Counted from the stretch's first letter, positions 27,395 through 36,561 are shown. The stretch is DNA of 64,000 bases from JBBDMC01 sp963775235 (GCA_963775235.1 CAVZHY010000005.1:496001-560000); one strand, 5' to 3'. The notes: a model not told the origin generated them from the sequence alone. Program-made: numbers and translations.

Positions 27395-27880
27395 TTAAAC
27401 CCGTCGAACCGTTTCACGGTTGAGTTGCCAGACGGAAAAATTCAATGCTGAGGCAAAAGAGACCCAGGCAAGGTAAGGCAGCAGAAGCAAGGCTGACAGA
27501 ACGTCTAGGGGATAGAAGAGAATGATCGTCGCCGCGATCGAGGCCCACAGCAGGACGATCTCCACAAATGCGGCACCGAGCCTGTGCATGCCGAAAAAGA
27601 TCGGCGTCCATGCGGCGTTCAGCGCAAGCTGAACAGCGTATATGGCCAAGGGGAGTGCAGCACCGGCGAATCCGTCCCCCCGCCAGACCAACCAGCCTGA
27701 AACGGCAATCGCCAGATACAGCACGGTCCAGACGGGTGCGAACAACCAATTCGGCGGTCGCCACGATGGTTTAGCGAGACGCTCGTACCAGTTCCCAGGG
27801 CGAAAGAACGCACCCATTGATGCCGCCACAAAGGTGGCGGCGATGAAGCCAATCAACGAGACCAAGTCGGGCACAGCCAT
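27395..27880 (-). CDS. tspO: TspO/MBR family membrane protein
   Basis: A 161-residue protein with five transmembrane segments. Family marks are YERLAKPSWRPPNWLFAPVW after the first helix, LALNAAWTPIFFGMHRLGAA in the middle and YLAWVSFASALNFSVWQLN at the end. TspO binds porphyrins and sterol-like ligands and in Rhodobacter tunes photosynthesis and porphyrin metabolism. It is 13 bp downstream of the XRE-cupin regulator gene on the same strand, so the regulator may control it. Confidence 0.93.
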   Translation of the reverse strand: MAVPDLVSLIGFIAATFVAASMGAFFRPGNWYERLAKPSWRPPNWLFAPVWTVLYLAIAVSGWLVWRGDGFAGAALPLAIYAVQLALNAAWTPIFFGMHRLGAAFVEIVLLWASIAATIILFYPLDVLSALLLLPYLAWVSFASALNFSVWQLNRETVRRV

Positions 27881-27893
27881 TTGGTGCTTCCCG

Positions 27894-28478
27894 CTACGGG
27901 GTTACGACGACGATCGCTAAGCATGGCGTGGACCCCGGGCAGCGATAGCTGTGCGGGGCGCTTGAATCGAAGTACATGGCATCGCCTTCCTCCAGCGTCG
28001 TGGCCTCGCCGTCGACGTCGACGGCGAGTTGGCCGCCGATGACGAATATGAACTCGGCCCCGCTGTGATGATGTGGCTCTGACGGCTTCGATCTTGCGGG
28101 GAACTCCGCAAGAAACGCCTCCATCTTGCGGTCAGTGACCGGGAAGTCGAGGCTCTCGAATGTGTATGCGGGCTGCTTCTCGCCAACGCGATTTGGCAGG
28201 CGAAGGCGGTCCTTTTTGCGGATGACGGCGAGAACCCGTTTGGTCTCGTCGGTTTTGAAAAAGTGCTCGAGGCCGACGCCGAAGACCAAAGCGATCCTGA
28301 GCAGTGTCGGCAGCGTCGGAAACAACTGCCCCCGCTCGATCTTCGACAGCATCGCGGGCGACAGACCGGTGTGTTCACCCAACTGCACTAGGCCCAGCTT
28401 CTTCTTCTGGCGAAGCACTCGGATTTTGGGACCGATTTCGTACCGTTCCAAGCCTTCGGCCAGTGTCTCGGAGAGCAT
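27894..28478 (-). CDS. XRE-family regulator with cupin sensor domain
   Basis: A 194-residue protein. Residues ~17-70 form a lambda-repressor-like HTH (IRVLRQKKKLGLVQLGEH, GLSPAMLSKIERGQLFPTL). Residues ~115-190 form a cupin_2 barrel (PHHHSGAEFIFVIGG, LEEGDAMYFDSSAPHSYRC). Such proteins repress or activate genes for small-molecule use, with the cupin as ligand sensor. It is upstream of tspO with a 13-bp gap. Confidence 0.92.
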   Translation of the reverse strand: MLSETLAEGLERYEIGPKIRVLRQKKKLGLVQLGEHTGLSPAMLSKIERGQLFPTLPTLLRIALVFGVGLEHFFKTDETKRVLAVIRKKDRLRLPNRVGEKQPAYTFESLDFPVTDRKMEAFLAEFPARSKPSEPHHHSGAEFIFVIGGQLAVDVDGEATTLEEGDAMYFDSSAPHSYRCPGSTPCLAIVVVTP

Positions 28479-28701
28479 GCGCTGTGCCTTCTTCGTTCAA
28501 CCCACAATCAAACCCGACGCAGCTGTTTCTATCATAGAGAAAATACAAATTCATAACACAAAAATGTGTAGTTTCACTCAATCTGTTTTTATCTATATGC
28601 AAATCCAGTGGCGGCGGACAAGACCCGCACATCGGGTTCGGCAGCCGCTTACGAAGTCAAACCAAACGGGGTCGTACCCCGACAACCACGGAGCCACTGG
28701 C

Positions 28702-29193
28702 ATGAACTCAATTTCGAAACTCGCAGTCGCGGCGACCGTCGCAGTGGGCGTCATGGCCGGGAGTGCAGGCGCACGCGCAGCCGACATCGTCGACACGGCC
28801 GTCGCGGCCGGCCAGTTCAAGACCCTCGCCGCGGCGCTTGGTGCGGCTGGCCTTGTCGACACGCTGAAGGGCCCCGGCCCGTTCACCGTCTTCGCGCCGA
28901 CCGATGCAGCGTTTGCCAAGCTGCCGGCCGGCACGGTCGAGAACCTGCTGAAGCCGGAAAACAAGGATCAGCTGACCGCGATCCTCACCTACCACGTCGT
29001 GCCCGGCAAGGTGATGGCCGCCGAGGTCGTCAAGCTGAAAGAGGCCAAGACCGTCAACGGCAAGATGATCAGCATCAAGGCGGACGGAAGTGGCGTCATG
29101 ATCGACAACGCCAAGGTCACCGCCACCGACATCGCCGCCTCGAACGGCGTCATTCACGTCATCGACACGGTGCTCCTGCCGCCAAAGGGCTAG
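28702..29193 (+). CDS. fasciclin-domain exported protein
   Basis: A 163-residue protein with a signal peptide (AVAATVAVGVMAGSAGARA) and one FAS1 domain: FTVFAPTDAAFAKLPAGTVE (H1 motif), LTAILTYHVVPGKVMAAEV (H2/YH region) and SNGVIHVIDTVLLP. Bacterial FAS1 proteins are adhesion or symbiosis-linked periplasmic proteins. The ATG at 28702 follows GGAGCC. A low-GC promoter region (28500-28600) lies upstream, shared divergently with the XRE-cupin gene. The DUF378 gene follows after 67 bp. Confidence 0.93.
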   Translation: MNSISKLAVAATVAVGVMAGSAGARAADIVDTAVAAGQFKTLAAALGAAGLVDTLKGPGPFTVFAPTDAAFAKLPAGTVENLLKPENKDQLTAILTYHVVPGKVMAAEVVKLKEAKTVNGKMISIKADGSGVMIDNAKVTATDIAASNGVIHVIDTVLLPPKG

Positions 29194-29260
29194 CACCGGT
29201 CGCCGGGTCGCCATTCCTTCGGGCGGCCCGGCACCATAAATCCGTCACGGAGACACGCAC

Positions 29261-29494
29261 ATGAAAGCCCTCAACCTGATCACGCTTTTCCTCGTCATCG
29301 TCGGCGGCCTCAACTGGGGTCTCGTCGGCGCGTTCAACTTCGACCTCGTCGCCACGCTGTTCGGCGACGCGTCCATCCTGTCGCGGCTGGTCTATGTCGT
29401 CGTAGGCCTGTCGGCGCTCTGGCAGCTCATCCCGCTTGCCAACGCTTTCGGCTCCGACGAACCGGCCGCCCTCCGCGGCCTCTCGGCCCACTGA
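29261..29494 (+). CDS. DUF378 membrane protein
   Basis: A 77-residue protein with two transmembrane segments (LITLFLVIVGGLNWGLVGAF and SRLVYVVVGLSALWQLIPL). LVIVGGLNWGLVG is the DUF378 hallmark. GGAGAC lies 10 bases upstream. Function unknown; it may be co-transcribed with the fasciclin gene. An 8-bp hairpin (CCCCGCTG/CAGCGGGG, 29502-29527) follows the stop and may end the transcript. Confidence 0.92.
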   Translation: MKALNLITLFLVIVGGLNWGLVGAFNFDLVATLFGDASILSRLVYVVVGLSALWQLIPLANAFGSDEPAALRGLSAH

Positions 29495-29708
29495 CGCTGC
29501 ACCCCGCTGTCGTTCGCGGCAGCGGGGCAGCGGTCCGCGCAATTGATGATAGGTGGAAACACGGCCTATTCTGTTCGCCGACGCAGGCAAACGCCGCCAA
29601 ACCGGACCCGCGGCCGGACCAAACCCCGGTGTCCGATCTTGCTCCCGCCAATGGCCTCGGGCCCCCCGATTGGGTAGGGTCGCAGCCCCTGCCGGACCGG
29701 AGCCATTC

Positions 29709-30461
29709 TTGCCCCACTTCTCCTCTGACGGCGTCGATATCGCCTACCGCGACCTTGGCGCGGGCGATCCGATCCTGCTCATCCACGGCTTCGCCTCGAA
29801 CAGCATGGTCAATTGGGTCCTGACCGGCTGGGCCGACGCGCTGGTGCAGGACGGGCGGCGCGTGATCGCGATGGACGTGCGCGGCCATGGCGACAGTGCC
29901 AGGCTCACCGATCCCGCTGCGTACCGTCTCGACCTGATGGCCGCCGATGCCGCGAACCTTCTCCAGCATCTGGGCGTCGCCCGCGCCGACGTCATGGGCT
30001 ATTCGATGGGCGCGCGGGTCGCCACCCTTCTCGCGCTCGACCATCCGGAGAAAGTGCGCTCGCTGGTCATCGGTGGCATGGGCGCGAGCCTCACCAAAAG
30101 TGCGGCGAACGCGGAGGAGATCGCCCGGGCGCTCGAAGCGCCGGCCGGCGCGTTGATCCGCAATGAGGATGCCCTCGGATACAGGACGTTTGCCGAACGC
30201 ACCCGCAGCGACCTCCGTGCGCTTGCCGCCTGCATGCGCGGCCAGCGGCCCGGTATTTCGGCCGAGCATCTGGGTCTCCTCCGCGCGCCGGTGCTGGTCG
30301 CCGTTGGCACCGAGGACCACATCGCGGGCTCCGCCAGGGCACTCGCCGCCCTGATTCCGCGGGCGGACGTGCTCGATGTCGTCGGTCGCGACCACATGCG
30401 CGCCACCGGCGATAAGCAGTACAAGGCGGGCGTCCTCGACTTCCTGAAGCGGCGCCCCTGA
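29709..30461 (+). CDS. alpha/beta hydrolase
   Basis: A 250-residue alpha/beta hydrolase with oxyanion motif ILLIHGFASN, RGHGDSA, nucleophile elbow GYSMGARVA (Ser ~100), an acid in VAVGTEDHIAG and catalytic His in VVGRDHMRATGD. I chose the TTG at 29709, with GGAG six bases upstream, since the frame begins at the conserved PHFSSDGVDIAYRD; an ATG at 29553 would add 52 residues of poor match. The substrate is unknown. It stands alone. Confidence 0.88.
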   Translation: MPHFSSDGVDIAYRDLGAGDPILLIHGFASNSMVNWVLTGWADALVQDGRRVIAMDVRGHGDSARLTDPAAYRLDLMAADAANLLQHLGVARADVMGYSMGARVATLLALDHPEKVRSLVIGGMGASLTKSAANAEEIARALEAPAGALIRNEDALGYRTFAERTRSDLRALAACMRGQRPGISAEHLGLLRAPVLVAVGTEDHIAGSARALAALIPRADVLDVVGRDHMRATGDKQYKAGVLDFLKRRP

Positions 30462-30898
30462 ACCCCACCCGCTCTTCCCCGCGAAAGTGTTTGGTCCCGG
30501 GAGATTGGCAAAGTCCCGCCGAACCCTCCCCTTGCGGGAGGGTTAAAACGCGCGGCACCGCGCGTTTGGGGAGGGGTCGTACCACCGGCCTGCGTTGACA
30601 GCAGTGGGTCGATGCCGCCGCTAATCCCCCCCCCCCCCCCCGATGGTCATGCAAGTTCGACCTCCCAAGGGGAGGGTTGGCCGTCGAGCGAACCGCGGAG
30701 TTGTGCAAACGTCTCCCGACGGGCAGGCGCGGGGTTGCAAAGTCGGGGCAAAGACTTAGTTGCTGATGGCGGACGGAGACCGGTTCGTTAACCGGTCGGG
30801 ACCAATGACTTGGGGCGATGCCGGCGGCGGTGGCCGTTCTCGATCGCGTTGTGATAGGTTGCGGCCCTTCCCGTGAACCGCTGGACAAGGTGAGGTTA
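30462..30898. other. intergenic gap with palindromic repeat and poly-C tract
   Basis: Holds the second copy of the modular palindromic repeat (30524-30676) and inside it a run of 16 C (30626-30641). I see no gene. The last 220 bases should contain the cysE promoter. Confidence 0.6.
30524..30676. repeat. modular palindromic repeat, copy 2
   Basis: Outer arms CCTCCCCTTGCGGGAGGG and CCTCCCAAGGGGAGGG, with inner GGGGAGGGGT, resemble the copy at 18648-18800. The position matching the second CCCCTCCCC arm is replaced here by a run of 16 C (30626-30641), so this copy looks damaged or misassembled. Confidence 0.65.
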
Positions 30899-31790
30899 AT
30901 GTCGGTCAGGGCTTCCCAGTCGTCGAGCGACGCGTTGCGCCAGGTCGATCCGATCTGGTTCGAGATCAGGCGCGAAGCCGAGGCGATTGTCGCTGCCGAT
31001 CCGGCGGTGGCGAGCTTTGTCTACGCGGCTGTGCTCAACCACGATACCCTCGAGGACGCGGTCGTACATCGCATCGCCGAACGTCTCGACAACCACGTGG
31101 TCAGCGCGGAAGTGATCCGTTGCGCCTTCCGCGAGGCGTTGAAGGAGAACCAGGAGCTCGGCGAGATCATCCGCTGCGACATTGCCGCCGTCTACGACCG
31201 CGACCCGGCGTGCGAGCGGCGCATCGAGCCGGTACTCTACTTCAAGGGTTTCCACGCCATCCAGACGCACCGGCTCGCCCACGCGCTGTGGAAAAAGGGA
31301 CGCAAGGATTTCGCCCTCTACCTGCAGAGCCGGTCGTCGGAGGTATTCCAGACCGACATCCATCCGGCCGTTCCCGTCGGCCGCAGCATCTTTCTCGACC
31401 ATGCCACCGGCCTTGTCGTCGGCGGCACGGCCGTCATCGAGGACGACGTGTCGATCCTCCAGGACGTTACCCTCGGCGGTACCGGAAAGCAGTCCGGCGA
31501 TCGTCATCCCAAAAATTCGCCACGGTGTGCTTATCGGCGCCGGCGCCAAGATTCTTGGCAACATCGAGATCGGCGAGAGCTCGAAAGTTGCCGCGGGCTC
31601 GGTGGTGCTGAAGCCGGTGCCGCCGCATTCGAGCGTGGCAGGCGTCCCGGCGCGGCTCATCGGCAAGACCGCCGGCGCCGCCGAGCCGGCACGTCTCATG
31701 GACCAGATGTTCGCGGACGACCTTCGGGCTGACCGCGCCGATGAAGGAGAGGGGCAAAATGGTCGATCGGGCCGAGATCCAGAAGCTTGA
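30899..31790 (+). CDS. cysE: serine O-acetyltransferase, one frameshift
   Basis: The N-terminal SATase domain (DPIWFEIRREAE, FREALKENQELGEIIRCDIA) and the start of the left-handed beta-helix (YLQSRSSEVFQTDIHP, GVV-like DHATGLVVGGTAVIEDDVSI) run in one frame; the rest (IRHGVLIGAGAKILGNIEIG, VPPHSSVAGVPARL) is in another. Removing one A from the A5 run 31511-31515 joins them as HPKIRHGV, giving 296 residues. The enzyme makes O-acetylserine for cysteine synthesis. Its end overlaps the DUF3126 gene by 32 bp. Confidence 0.92.
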
Positions 31791-31971
31791 GACGTTCTTT
31801 CGCCGGCGGTTCAACCTGCCGGCGATCCAGGTCCGGCAACGGCCGCAGAAGGACAACTCGGCCGAGGTCTATATCGGCGACGAATTCGTCGGGATCGTCT
31901 TCCGCGACGATGAAGAGGGCGACCTGTCCTACAACTTTACCATGGCGATACTCGACATCGATCTCGACTGA
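31759..31971 (+). CDS. DUF3126 family protein
   Basis: A 70-residue protein starting MVDRAEIQKLETFFRRRF with IQVRQRPQKDNSAEVYIGDE and an acidic end (AILDIDLD). The family is restricted to alphaproteobacteria and usually sits downstream of cysE, as here. AAGGAGAG precedes the ATG at 31759. Function unknown. Confidence 0.92.
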   Translation: MVDRAEIQKLETFFRRRFNLPAIQVRQRPQKDNSAEVYIGDEFVGIVFRDDEEGDLSYNFTMAILDIDLD

Positions 31972-32254
31972 GGCGGGTTGGCCGGCGCTCGGCTGTCCTC
32001 ATTCTCCGGCAGGCGTTCGCAATCGGGGTCGCATCGCGCCGCGGCCGGGGCGCACAACGCCCCGCAATCGCCCGCACCGGACCGGCGTTTAACGAAGTCT
32101 CAACCATTTCGAGACACGGCCGTTTTCGCCGGAAGACGTTACATTCCAGCTTATTGTCGGAAAGACCGCATCTCTTAGGTTCGGTACGCCGCTTGCACCG
32201 TCGTCTCTGCGAGGAGGGCCGTTGTGCCCGATTGAGACGGCGAGGTGTGGAACA

Positions 32255-32581
32255 GTGCGGGACGGTTTGCTACTGCTGTATTGTGCTGCGGTCGGCTTCG
32301 TGGCCGCTGGAATCGCAGCCAGTTTCTTCAAGATGGTCACGTCCGAGCCGGCCCGCTTTGCCCTTCTCGGCCAAAGCTGGATTGGTCTCGCCACAACTTT
32401 TATTTTTTGCGCCCTTTCCGGCCCCGCAATCATTATGGATCGCGCCATCCACCGCCGGCTGACCGACAAGGAGGGCCTGCAGCTACTAGGGGCGAGCTTG
32501 CTTGTTGCGGGCCTGTGGAGCGTCTGTTCCGGGATACTCGTGCTGCAAGTCGTCCTGACACTCGGCATCCGGCCGGTTTAG
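32255..32581 (+). CDS. small integral membrane protein
   Basis: A 108-residue protein with three predicted membrane helices (LLLLYCAAVGFVAAGIAASF, WIGLATTFIFCALSGPAII and LLGASLLVAGLWSVCSGILV). The loop MDRAIHRRLTDKEGLQ separates the second and third. It resembles uncharacterised Rhizobiales membrane proteins. The GTG at 32255 was taken because it begins just before the first helix; a TTG at 32222 would add 11 residues. It ends five bases before the gamma carbonic anhydrase start and is probably co-transcribed. Confidence 0.7.
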   Translation: MRDGLLLLYCAAVGFVAAGIAASFFKMVTSEPARFALLGQSWIGLATTFIFCALSGPAIIMDRAIHRRLTDKEGLQLLGASLLVAGLWSVCSGILVLQVVLTLGIRPV

Positions 32582-32586
32582 CCACC

Positions 32587-33108
32587 ATGACTGTTCACGA
32601 ACTCGACGGGGTCGCACCGGAGTTGCCGGAAGGCGGCGAATGCTGGATCGCCCCCACTGCGACCGTCATCGGCAAGGTGACGATCGGTGAGGGCGTGAGC
32701 ATCTGGTTCGGCGCGGTCGTCCGCGGCGACAACGAGCGCATCACCATCGGGCGCGACACCAATCTGCAGGATCACGCGGTCCTGCACACCGACATGCGGT
32801 TTCCACTGACGATTGGCGTCGCCTGCACCGTAGGGCACCGCGCTATCATCCACGGCTGCACCATCGGGGACAACGTCCTGATCGGCATGGGCGCAACCGT
32901 CATGAACGGCGCGCGGGTCGGTAGCAACTGCCTGATAGGGGCGGGCGCCCTCATTCCGGAGGGGCGGGAAATCCCGTCGGGATCGCTGGTGATTGGCGTT
33001 CCGGGCAAGGTGGTGCGGCCACTCAGCAGCGACGAGATTGGCCGCAATCGCGGCTCGGCGGCGCACTATGTCGCCAATTGGAAGCGCTACGCCAAGGGCT
33101 TCGTTTAG
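32587..33108 (+). CDS. gamma carbonic anhydrase-like protein
   Basis: A 173-residue left-handed beta-helix built of hexapeptide repeats (IAPTATVIGKVTIGEGVSIW, VVRGDNERITIG, IGDNVLIGMGATVMN). The metal His residues are visible in LHTDM, VGHRAIIHGC. Homologues are trimeric zinc or iron carbonic anhydrase-like proteins, some of them complex I subunits; catalytic activity is not assured. The ATG at 32587 fits the family start. It follows the small membrane protein gene by five bases. Confidence 0.92.
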   Translation: MTVHELDGVAPELPEGGECWIAPTATVIGKVTIGEGVSIWFGAVVRGDNERITIGRDTNLQDHAVLHTDMRFPLTIGVACTVGHRAIIHGCTIGDNVLIGMGATVMNGARVGSNCLIGAGALIPEGREIPSGSLVIGVPGKVVRPLSSDEIGRNRGSAAHYVANWKRYAKGFV

Positions 33109-33149
33109 GTTGCCGCTCCGTTTCCCCTGCCGTTGCCCGTGGCCGAGGG

Positions 33150-34208
33150 CTATCTTGCCGTGGCGCCGCGCTGTCGCGCCCGCAATGGCGGCCGCTCGAC
33201 CGGCGTAATGTCAAAGCGGCGCAGGCGGCCAAGCCGCATGACTTCGACGGTCACACTGCGGCCGATCCGCTCCGCTGTGAGGATGCGGATGAGATCGTCC
33301 GACGCCCGTCACCGGCATGACCATCGGCCGCGACGACGATGTCGCCGCGCAGGAGACCTCCGTGAGGCTGCGCCGCCGCCTGGTCGACTGAGTCGTCAGC
33401 ATCGCGCCGGTGCTGCCGGTCGAATGCCGGCTGGCAAGCGCAAACCTGCGCGGCACCGGCGCACTGTCTGGCGGGACGCCGATGAAGGCGCGGCGCACGC
33501 GGCCGTGGCGGATCATCTCGCCGAGAACGAAGCTCGCTGTGTTGCTCGCAACGGCGAAGCTGATTCCTTGCGCGCCGGCGATCACGGCGGTGTTGATGCC
33601 GATAACCTCCCCGCGCGACGACACCAACGGTCCTCCAGAGTTGCCGGGATTGAGCGCGGCGTCGGTCTGGATCACATCCTCGATCATCCGGCCGGTGCGG
33701 GCGCGGAGCGAACGGCCGAGCGCGGAAATGACGCCGGCGGTGACAGTCCATTCGAAACCGAGCGGGTTGCCGATGGCGGCGACCAGCTGGCCGCGGCGCA
33801 GCCGCTTCGGAATCGCCGAGTGCAGCTGCGGGCAGGTCGCGCGCGGCGTTGGCGCGGATGAGCGCGAGGTCGGTGTCGGGGTCCTCGCCGATGAGCTGCG
33901 CGTCGGTGGTGCGTCCCTCGGTGTCGGCGAGGCCGAATGACCTCGGCTCCGCCGACGACGTGGCTGTTGGTCAGGATCAGCCCGTCCGGCGAAATGATGA
34001 CGCCCGAGCCGAGGCCGCCACGCGCGAGCCGTTTCGACCGCGCCGGTGTCGACGCGGACGACGGCGGGGCCGACCTGCTCGACGATATGGGCTACCGCCG
34101 CCGAATATGCGTCAAGCAGATCGCCGTCGGTTGCTCGTCGGTCGGTGCGGCCGTGGCGGCCTGGCGGTCGTTGGTGTCGAGGGTCGGCAGGTAGGGCGAG
34201 TCCAGCAT
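33150..34208 (-). CDS. HtrA/DegP-like trypsin protease with PDZ end, at least five frameshifts
   Basis: Parts in several frames, in correct order, build one S1C protease: LLDAYSAAVAHIVEQVGPAV, GLGSGVIISPDGLILTNSHV (catalytic His), LIGEDPDTDLALIRANAARD (Asp), RRGQLVAAIGNPLG, LNPGNSGGPLVSSRGEVIG (Ser) and the PDZ remains with a final VTVEV-type, LRRFDITPVERP segment. Breaks are near 34125, 34025, 33935, 33820 and 33400. The frame count is much worse than elsewhere in the window, so this may be a real pseudogene or a poorly assembled patch. I took the ATG at 34208. The gene lacks an evident signal peptide, unlike DegP, and resembles cytosolic-start S1C proteases of Rhizobiales. Confidence 0.75.
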
Positions 34209-34265
34209 CGCGGACCCCTGCTTGCAGTCGGAGACCCATATGTGAGCATCGACACGCTTGCGGAC

Positions 34266-34305
34266 GCAAAAAAGAGTGAGCCGGCCCCGGGGCGGGGGCC
34301 GGCTC
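34266..34305 (-). terminator. rho-independent terminator
   Basis: A perfect 11-bp stem, GAGCCGGCCCC (34278-34288) and GGGGCCGGCTC (34295-34305). On the minus strand it is followed by a run of six T (A run at 34268-34273). It should end the BTLCP transcript before the HtrA start. Confidence 0.75.
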
Positions 34306-34389
34306 TATGGACCTGATCTTGGGGACGGGGGGTGGGACGCGACCAGGTCCAAAATCCAACGTTGTCTAGCAGGCGATGTCCGGCAGATG

Positions 34390-35020
34390 CTACCGCGTGA
34401 GGCTGCCGACGAAGATCGTGTGGGCGTCATTGATCGCGACCCACTGGCCGCTGTTGAACTCCGATTGCCGTTTGACGAACTGGTAGGGCGTCTCGCTCCA
34501 CACCAGGATCGCTTGACTTGAGGTTGTCGAGCACCAGATCGCCGCGGTCGGTGAGGACGGTGAGGACCGCATGGCCTTCGCCGTTCGCCTGCCGCACTAC
34601 CGTCATCAGCAGGGCACCGACCGGCCAGCCCTTCTCGATCAGATCCCGGCGCTTCAGCAACGCGATATCCTCGCAGTCACCGGCGGTCGGCGGGTAGGCT
34701 CCACACCTCCTCGCGGCCATACACCTCCATATCGGTGTCAGGCACGATCGTCGCGATTGACCGGCGGCATTGACGGCGAGTAAGTTCCTTCCACTTGCGG
34801 GCGTCAGACGGACGCGTCTCGGAGCTGCCAGTGGTGACGAGGTTGCACTCGGCGCGATGGTCTGAGCAAAACTCGTAGTGGCCGATCGGCTGCGAGGTCA
34901 CGCCCTCAGTCACCATGAAGGCTCTGCATCGGTGGACGCTGACGCGCCCGCGTTTCCGATGCAGGCAATAAGTATAACTGCAAGCCCGCAAAGTTTATTT
35001 TGTTTCGTCCCTGTGTGCAT
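34390..35020 (-). CDS. transglutaminase-like cysteine peptidase (BTLCP), several frameshifts
   Basis: A signal peptide (LCGLAVILIACIGNAGASA) runs from the ATG at 35020. In other frames, in order: GVTSQPIGHYEFCSDHRAEC, then VPDTDMEVYGREEVW, AYPPTAGDCEDIALLKRRDL (catalytic Cys), GEGHAVLTVLTDRGDLVLDN (catalytic His and Asp) and the end TPYQFVKRQSEFNSGQW. Breaks fall near 34930, 34770, 34690 and 34510. Bacterial transglutaminase-like cysteine proteinases (DUF920) act in the periplasm; some process surface adhesins under c-di-GMP control. The total length of ~210 residues is normal. Confidence 0.78.
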
Positions 35021-35174
35021 CGTGCTCTCCCCAACCGGGGAGCACCATGCCATAGGAAATTTTATTGCCGCATAAGACGCGAAATCAATTTAGATTAGAA
35101 TTTTATCTTGGCGGTCAACCGAGCGCTAACCGTACAACGAACACTCGCCCGTCGGGGCGAGATTGAGGCGGACA

Positions 35175-35199
35175 CAAAAAAGCCGCCCGAAGGCGGCTT
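35175..35199 (-). terminator. rho-independent terminator of the PilZ gene
   Basis: Stem AAGCCGCC (35180-35187) and GGCGGCTT (35192-35199) with a four-base loop. On the minus strand it is followed by six T. It lies about 24 bases past the PilZ-protein stop. Confidence 0.85.
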
Positions 35200-35222
35200 G
35201 GCATGGCACCGGAGAAGGCCGT

Positions 35223-35837
35223 TCAGCCCAGGTTTTGTTCGAGCGACGACTGCGTTTGCACGGTGGCGAACTCCACGGCTATGCCTTCGTCGAAATGGCG
35301 CAGGACGCGGGCCCTGAGCTTGCCGACCATGACGGGCGAGCCGATTGGCGGCTTGACGTCAATCGCCAGCGCGGCTCCTGACAGCGAGGCGTCCACGATT
35401 CGGGCGTGATACTCGCGCCCGTCGGGCAGGGAAACGTTGGTTCCTGTGACCTTCGGCGTGACGCGGTCGTGGCGTCTATCCTCCGGCAGGTTCAACTCGT
35501 GGCGATTGGCGAGCCAGGTGAGCTTTGCTGCGAGCTTGTCACGTTTTCGGAGCGTCGCGTTGATCGACATGGCGAAGCCGGACTCGTAGACCCGTACGAT
35601 CTGACCCTCGATACGGCCTACATGGTCGATGTAGGCAATTACTTTCTCGCCGACGCGCCCGGAAATCGGACTGGTCACCGACAAGCTTCCGGGCGACATG
35701 TTCGTCGTCTGAAGCGGATATTCGCGACGATCTTCGAGCATGAAGCGGCCCAGGAGGTTCACGTTTACGCGCTGATAGCGGCGCCGGTCATGGTGCCGAA
35801 CCAGCGAGCGCTGTCGGAATGTCTGGGTAGAAGCCAT
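35223..35837 (-). CDS. PilZ-domain protein
   Basis: A 204-residue protein with two PilZ-like halves. The first starts RRRYQRVNVNLLGRFML with NMSPGSLSVTSP; the second shows RHDRVTPKVTGTNV and DASLSGAALAIDVKPPIGSP. The RxxxR and (D/N)xSxxG motifs bind c-di-GMP, present most clearly in the first half as RRRYQR and N-MSPGS and in the second as RHDR and DASLSG. It may couple c-di-GMP to the surface or motility machinery. The PAS_5 gene lies 103 bp upstream on the same strand. Confidence 0.9.
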   Translation of the reverse strand: MASTQTFRQRSLVRHHDRRRYQRVNVNLLGRFMLEDRREYPLQTTNMSPGSLSVTSPISGRVGEKVIAYIDHVGRIEGQIVRVYESGFAMSINATLRKRDKLAAKLTWLANRHELNLPEDRRHDRVTPKVTGTNVSLPDGREYHARIVDASLSGAALAIDVKPPIGSPVMVGKLRARVLRHFDEGIAVEFATVQTQSSLEQNLG

Positions 35838-35940
35838 TGAAGGCGACGATCAGCTCAGTTACCGCGAGGACAGCCGAAATCTTCAATGATTGCGGTTAAC
35901 AAGCTGTAACGGCGGAAGCGCTAAACTTTGGCGAAAACGC

Positions 35941-36561
35941 CTACTCTTTGCCACCGTCGACGACGAACAGGTGGCGCCTCCGCCGGGAATGGGGGATGGG
36001 GAAGGAGGCGGGCACCGATGCCGGCGTGGCGGGCAAGTCAGTGCGGCGGCGGAAGAATTGAGGCGTTTCCTGGGGCCAAATCAGCCGAAGGCTGGTGATA
36101 GTCTGGCAGACCACCGGCTCGTTTCCCAGCCAGTGAGGCCGTTCAAGAACGGCCAGACTGCCAAGAATGCGCTCGAACGCTGTCCCGCCGTTGCGCAGCG
36201 GCAGGAGGATCATTTCACATGCGACATCGTGGTTGTGGGCTGTTTGGGCGGCAACCGTTACCACTGCCGCGGCCCCGTCTTCCGAGACCGCCGCGGCGAG
36301 CGTCGCCATCGCCGAACGGTCCTCAGCCTGCCACAGGTCGAGCAGATTGTTTCCCTTGAGTTCCCGGCAATAGATGGCGCAAACGCGTGTACCGGCCAAG
36401 CGAACGGTGTAGTGCTCACGGTCGTTCACTTCGAGGATAAAGGTATCAGGGAGAACCCGGCGCAGATCGCTGGGTTCGATTGCATTGCGCGGTGGGGCAG
36501 AATCGGTGCCCCGAACGCGATTCCAATATTCGTAGAGTTCGCGTGAGACCGCGTGTTTCAT
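35941..36561 (-). CDS. PAS_5 domain protein
   Basis: A 206-residue protein. YEYWNRVRGTDSAPPRNAIEP and LRRVLPDTFILEV begin the PAS_5 (COG5388) fold, TVRLAGTRVCAIYCRELKGN the core, and MILLPLRNGGTAFERILGSL the end. The C-terminus is Pro/Arg-rich and poorly conserved. The family is nearly confined to alphaproteobacteria, often near PilZ genes as here; its ligand is not known. Confidence 0.9.
   Translation of the reverse strand: MKHAVSRELYEYWNRVRGTDSAPPRNAIEPSDLRRVLPDTFILEVNDREHYTVRLAGTRVCAIYCRELKGNNLLDLWQAEDRSAMATLAAAVSEDGAAAVVTVAAQTAHNHDVACEMILLPLRNGGTAFERILGSLAVLERPHWLGNEPVVCQTITSLRLIWPQETPQFFRRRTDLPATPASVPASFPIPHSRRRRHLFVVDGGKE

Noticed and set aside
30626..30641. 16-base C run as a phase-variation switch
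   Set aside because: It lies inside a palindromic repeat far from a start codon, and neither reading frame nor promoter spacing of a gene clearly depends on it.
34258..34521. short plus-strand frames over the HtrA/BTLCP boundary
   Set aside because: They cross a terminator hairpin and encode no recognisable protein; the minus-strand genes explain the region.
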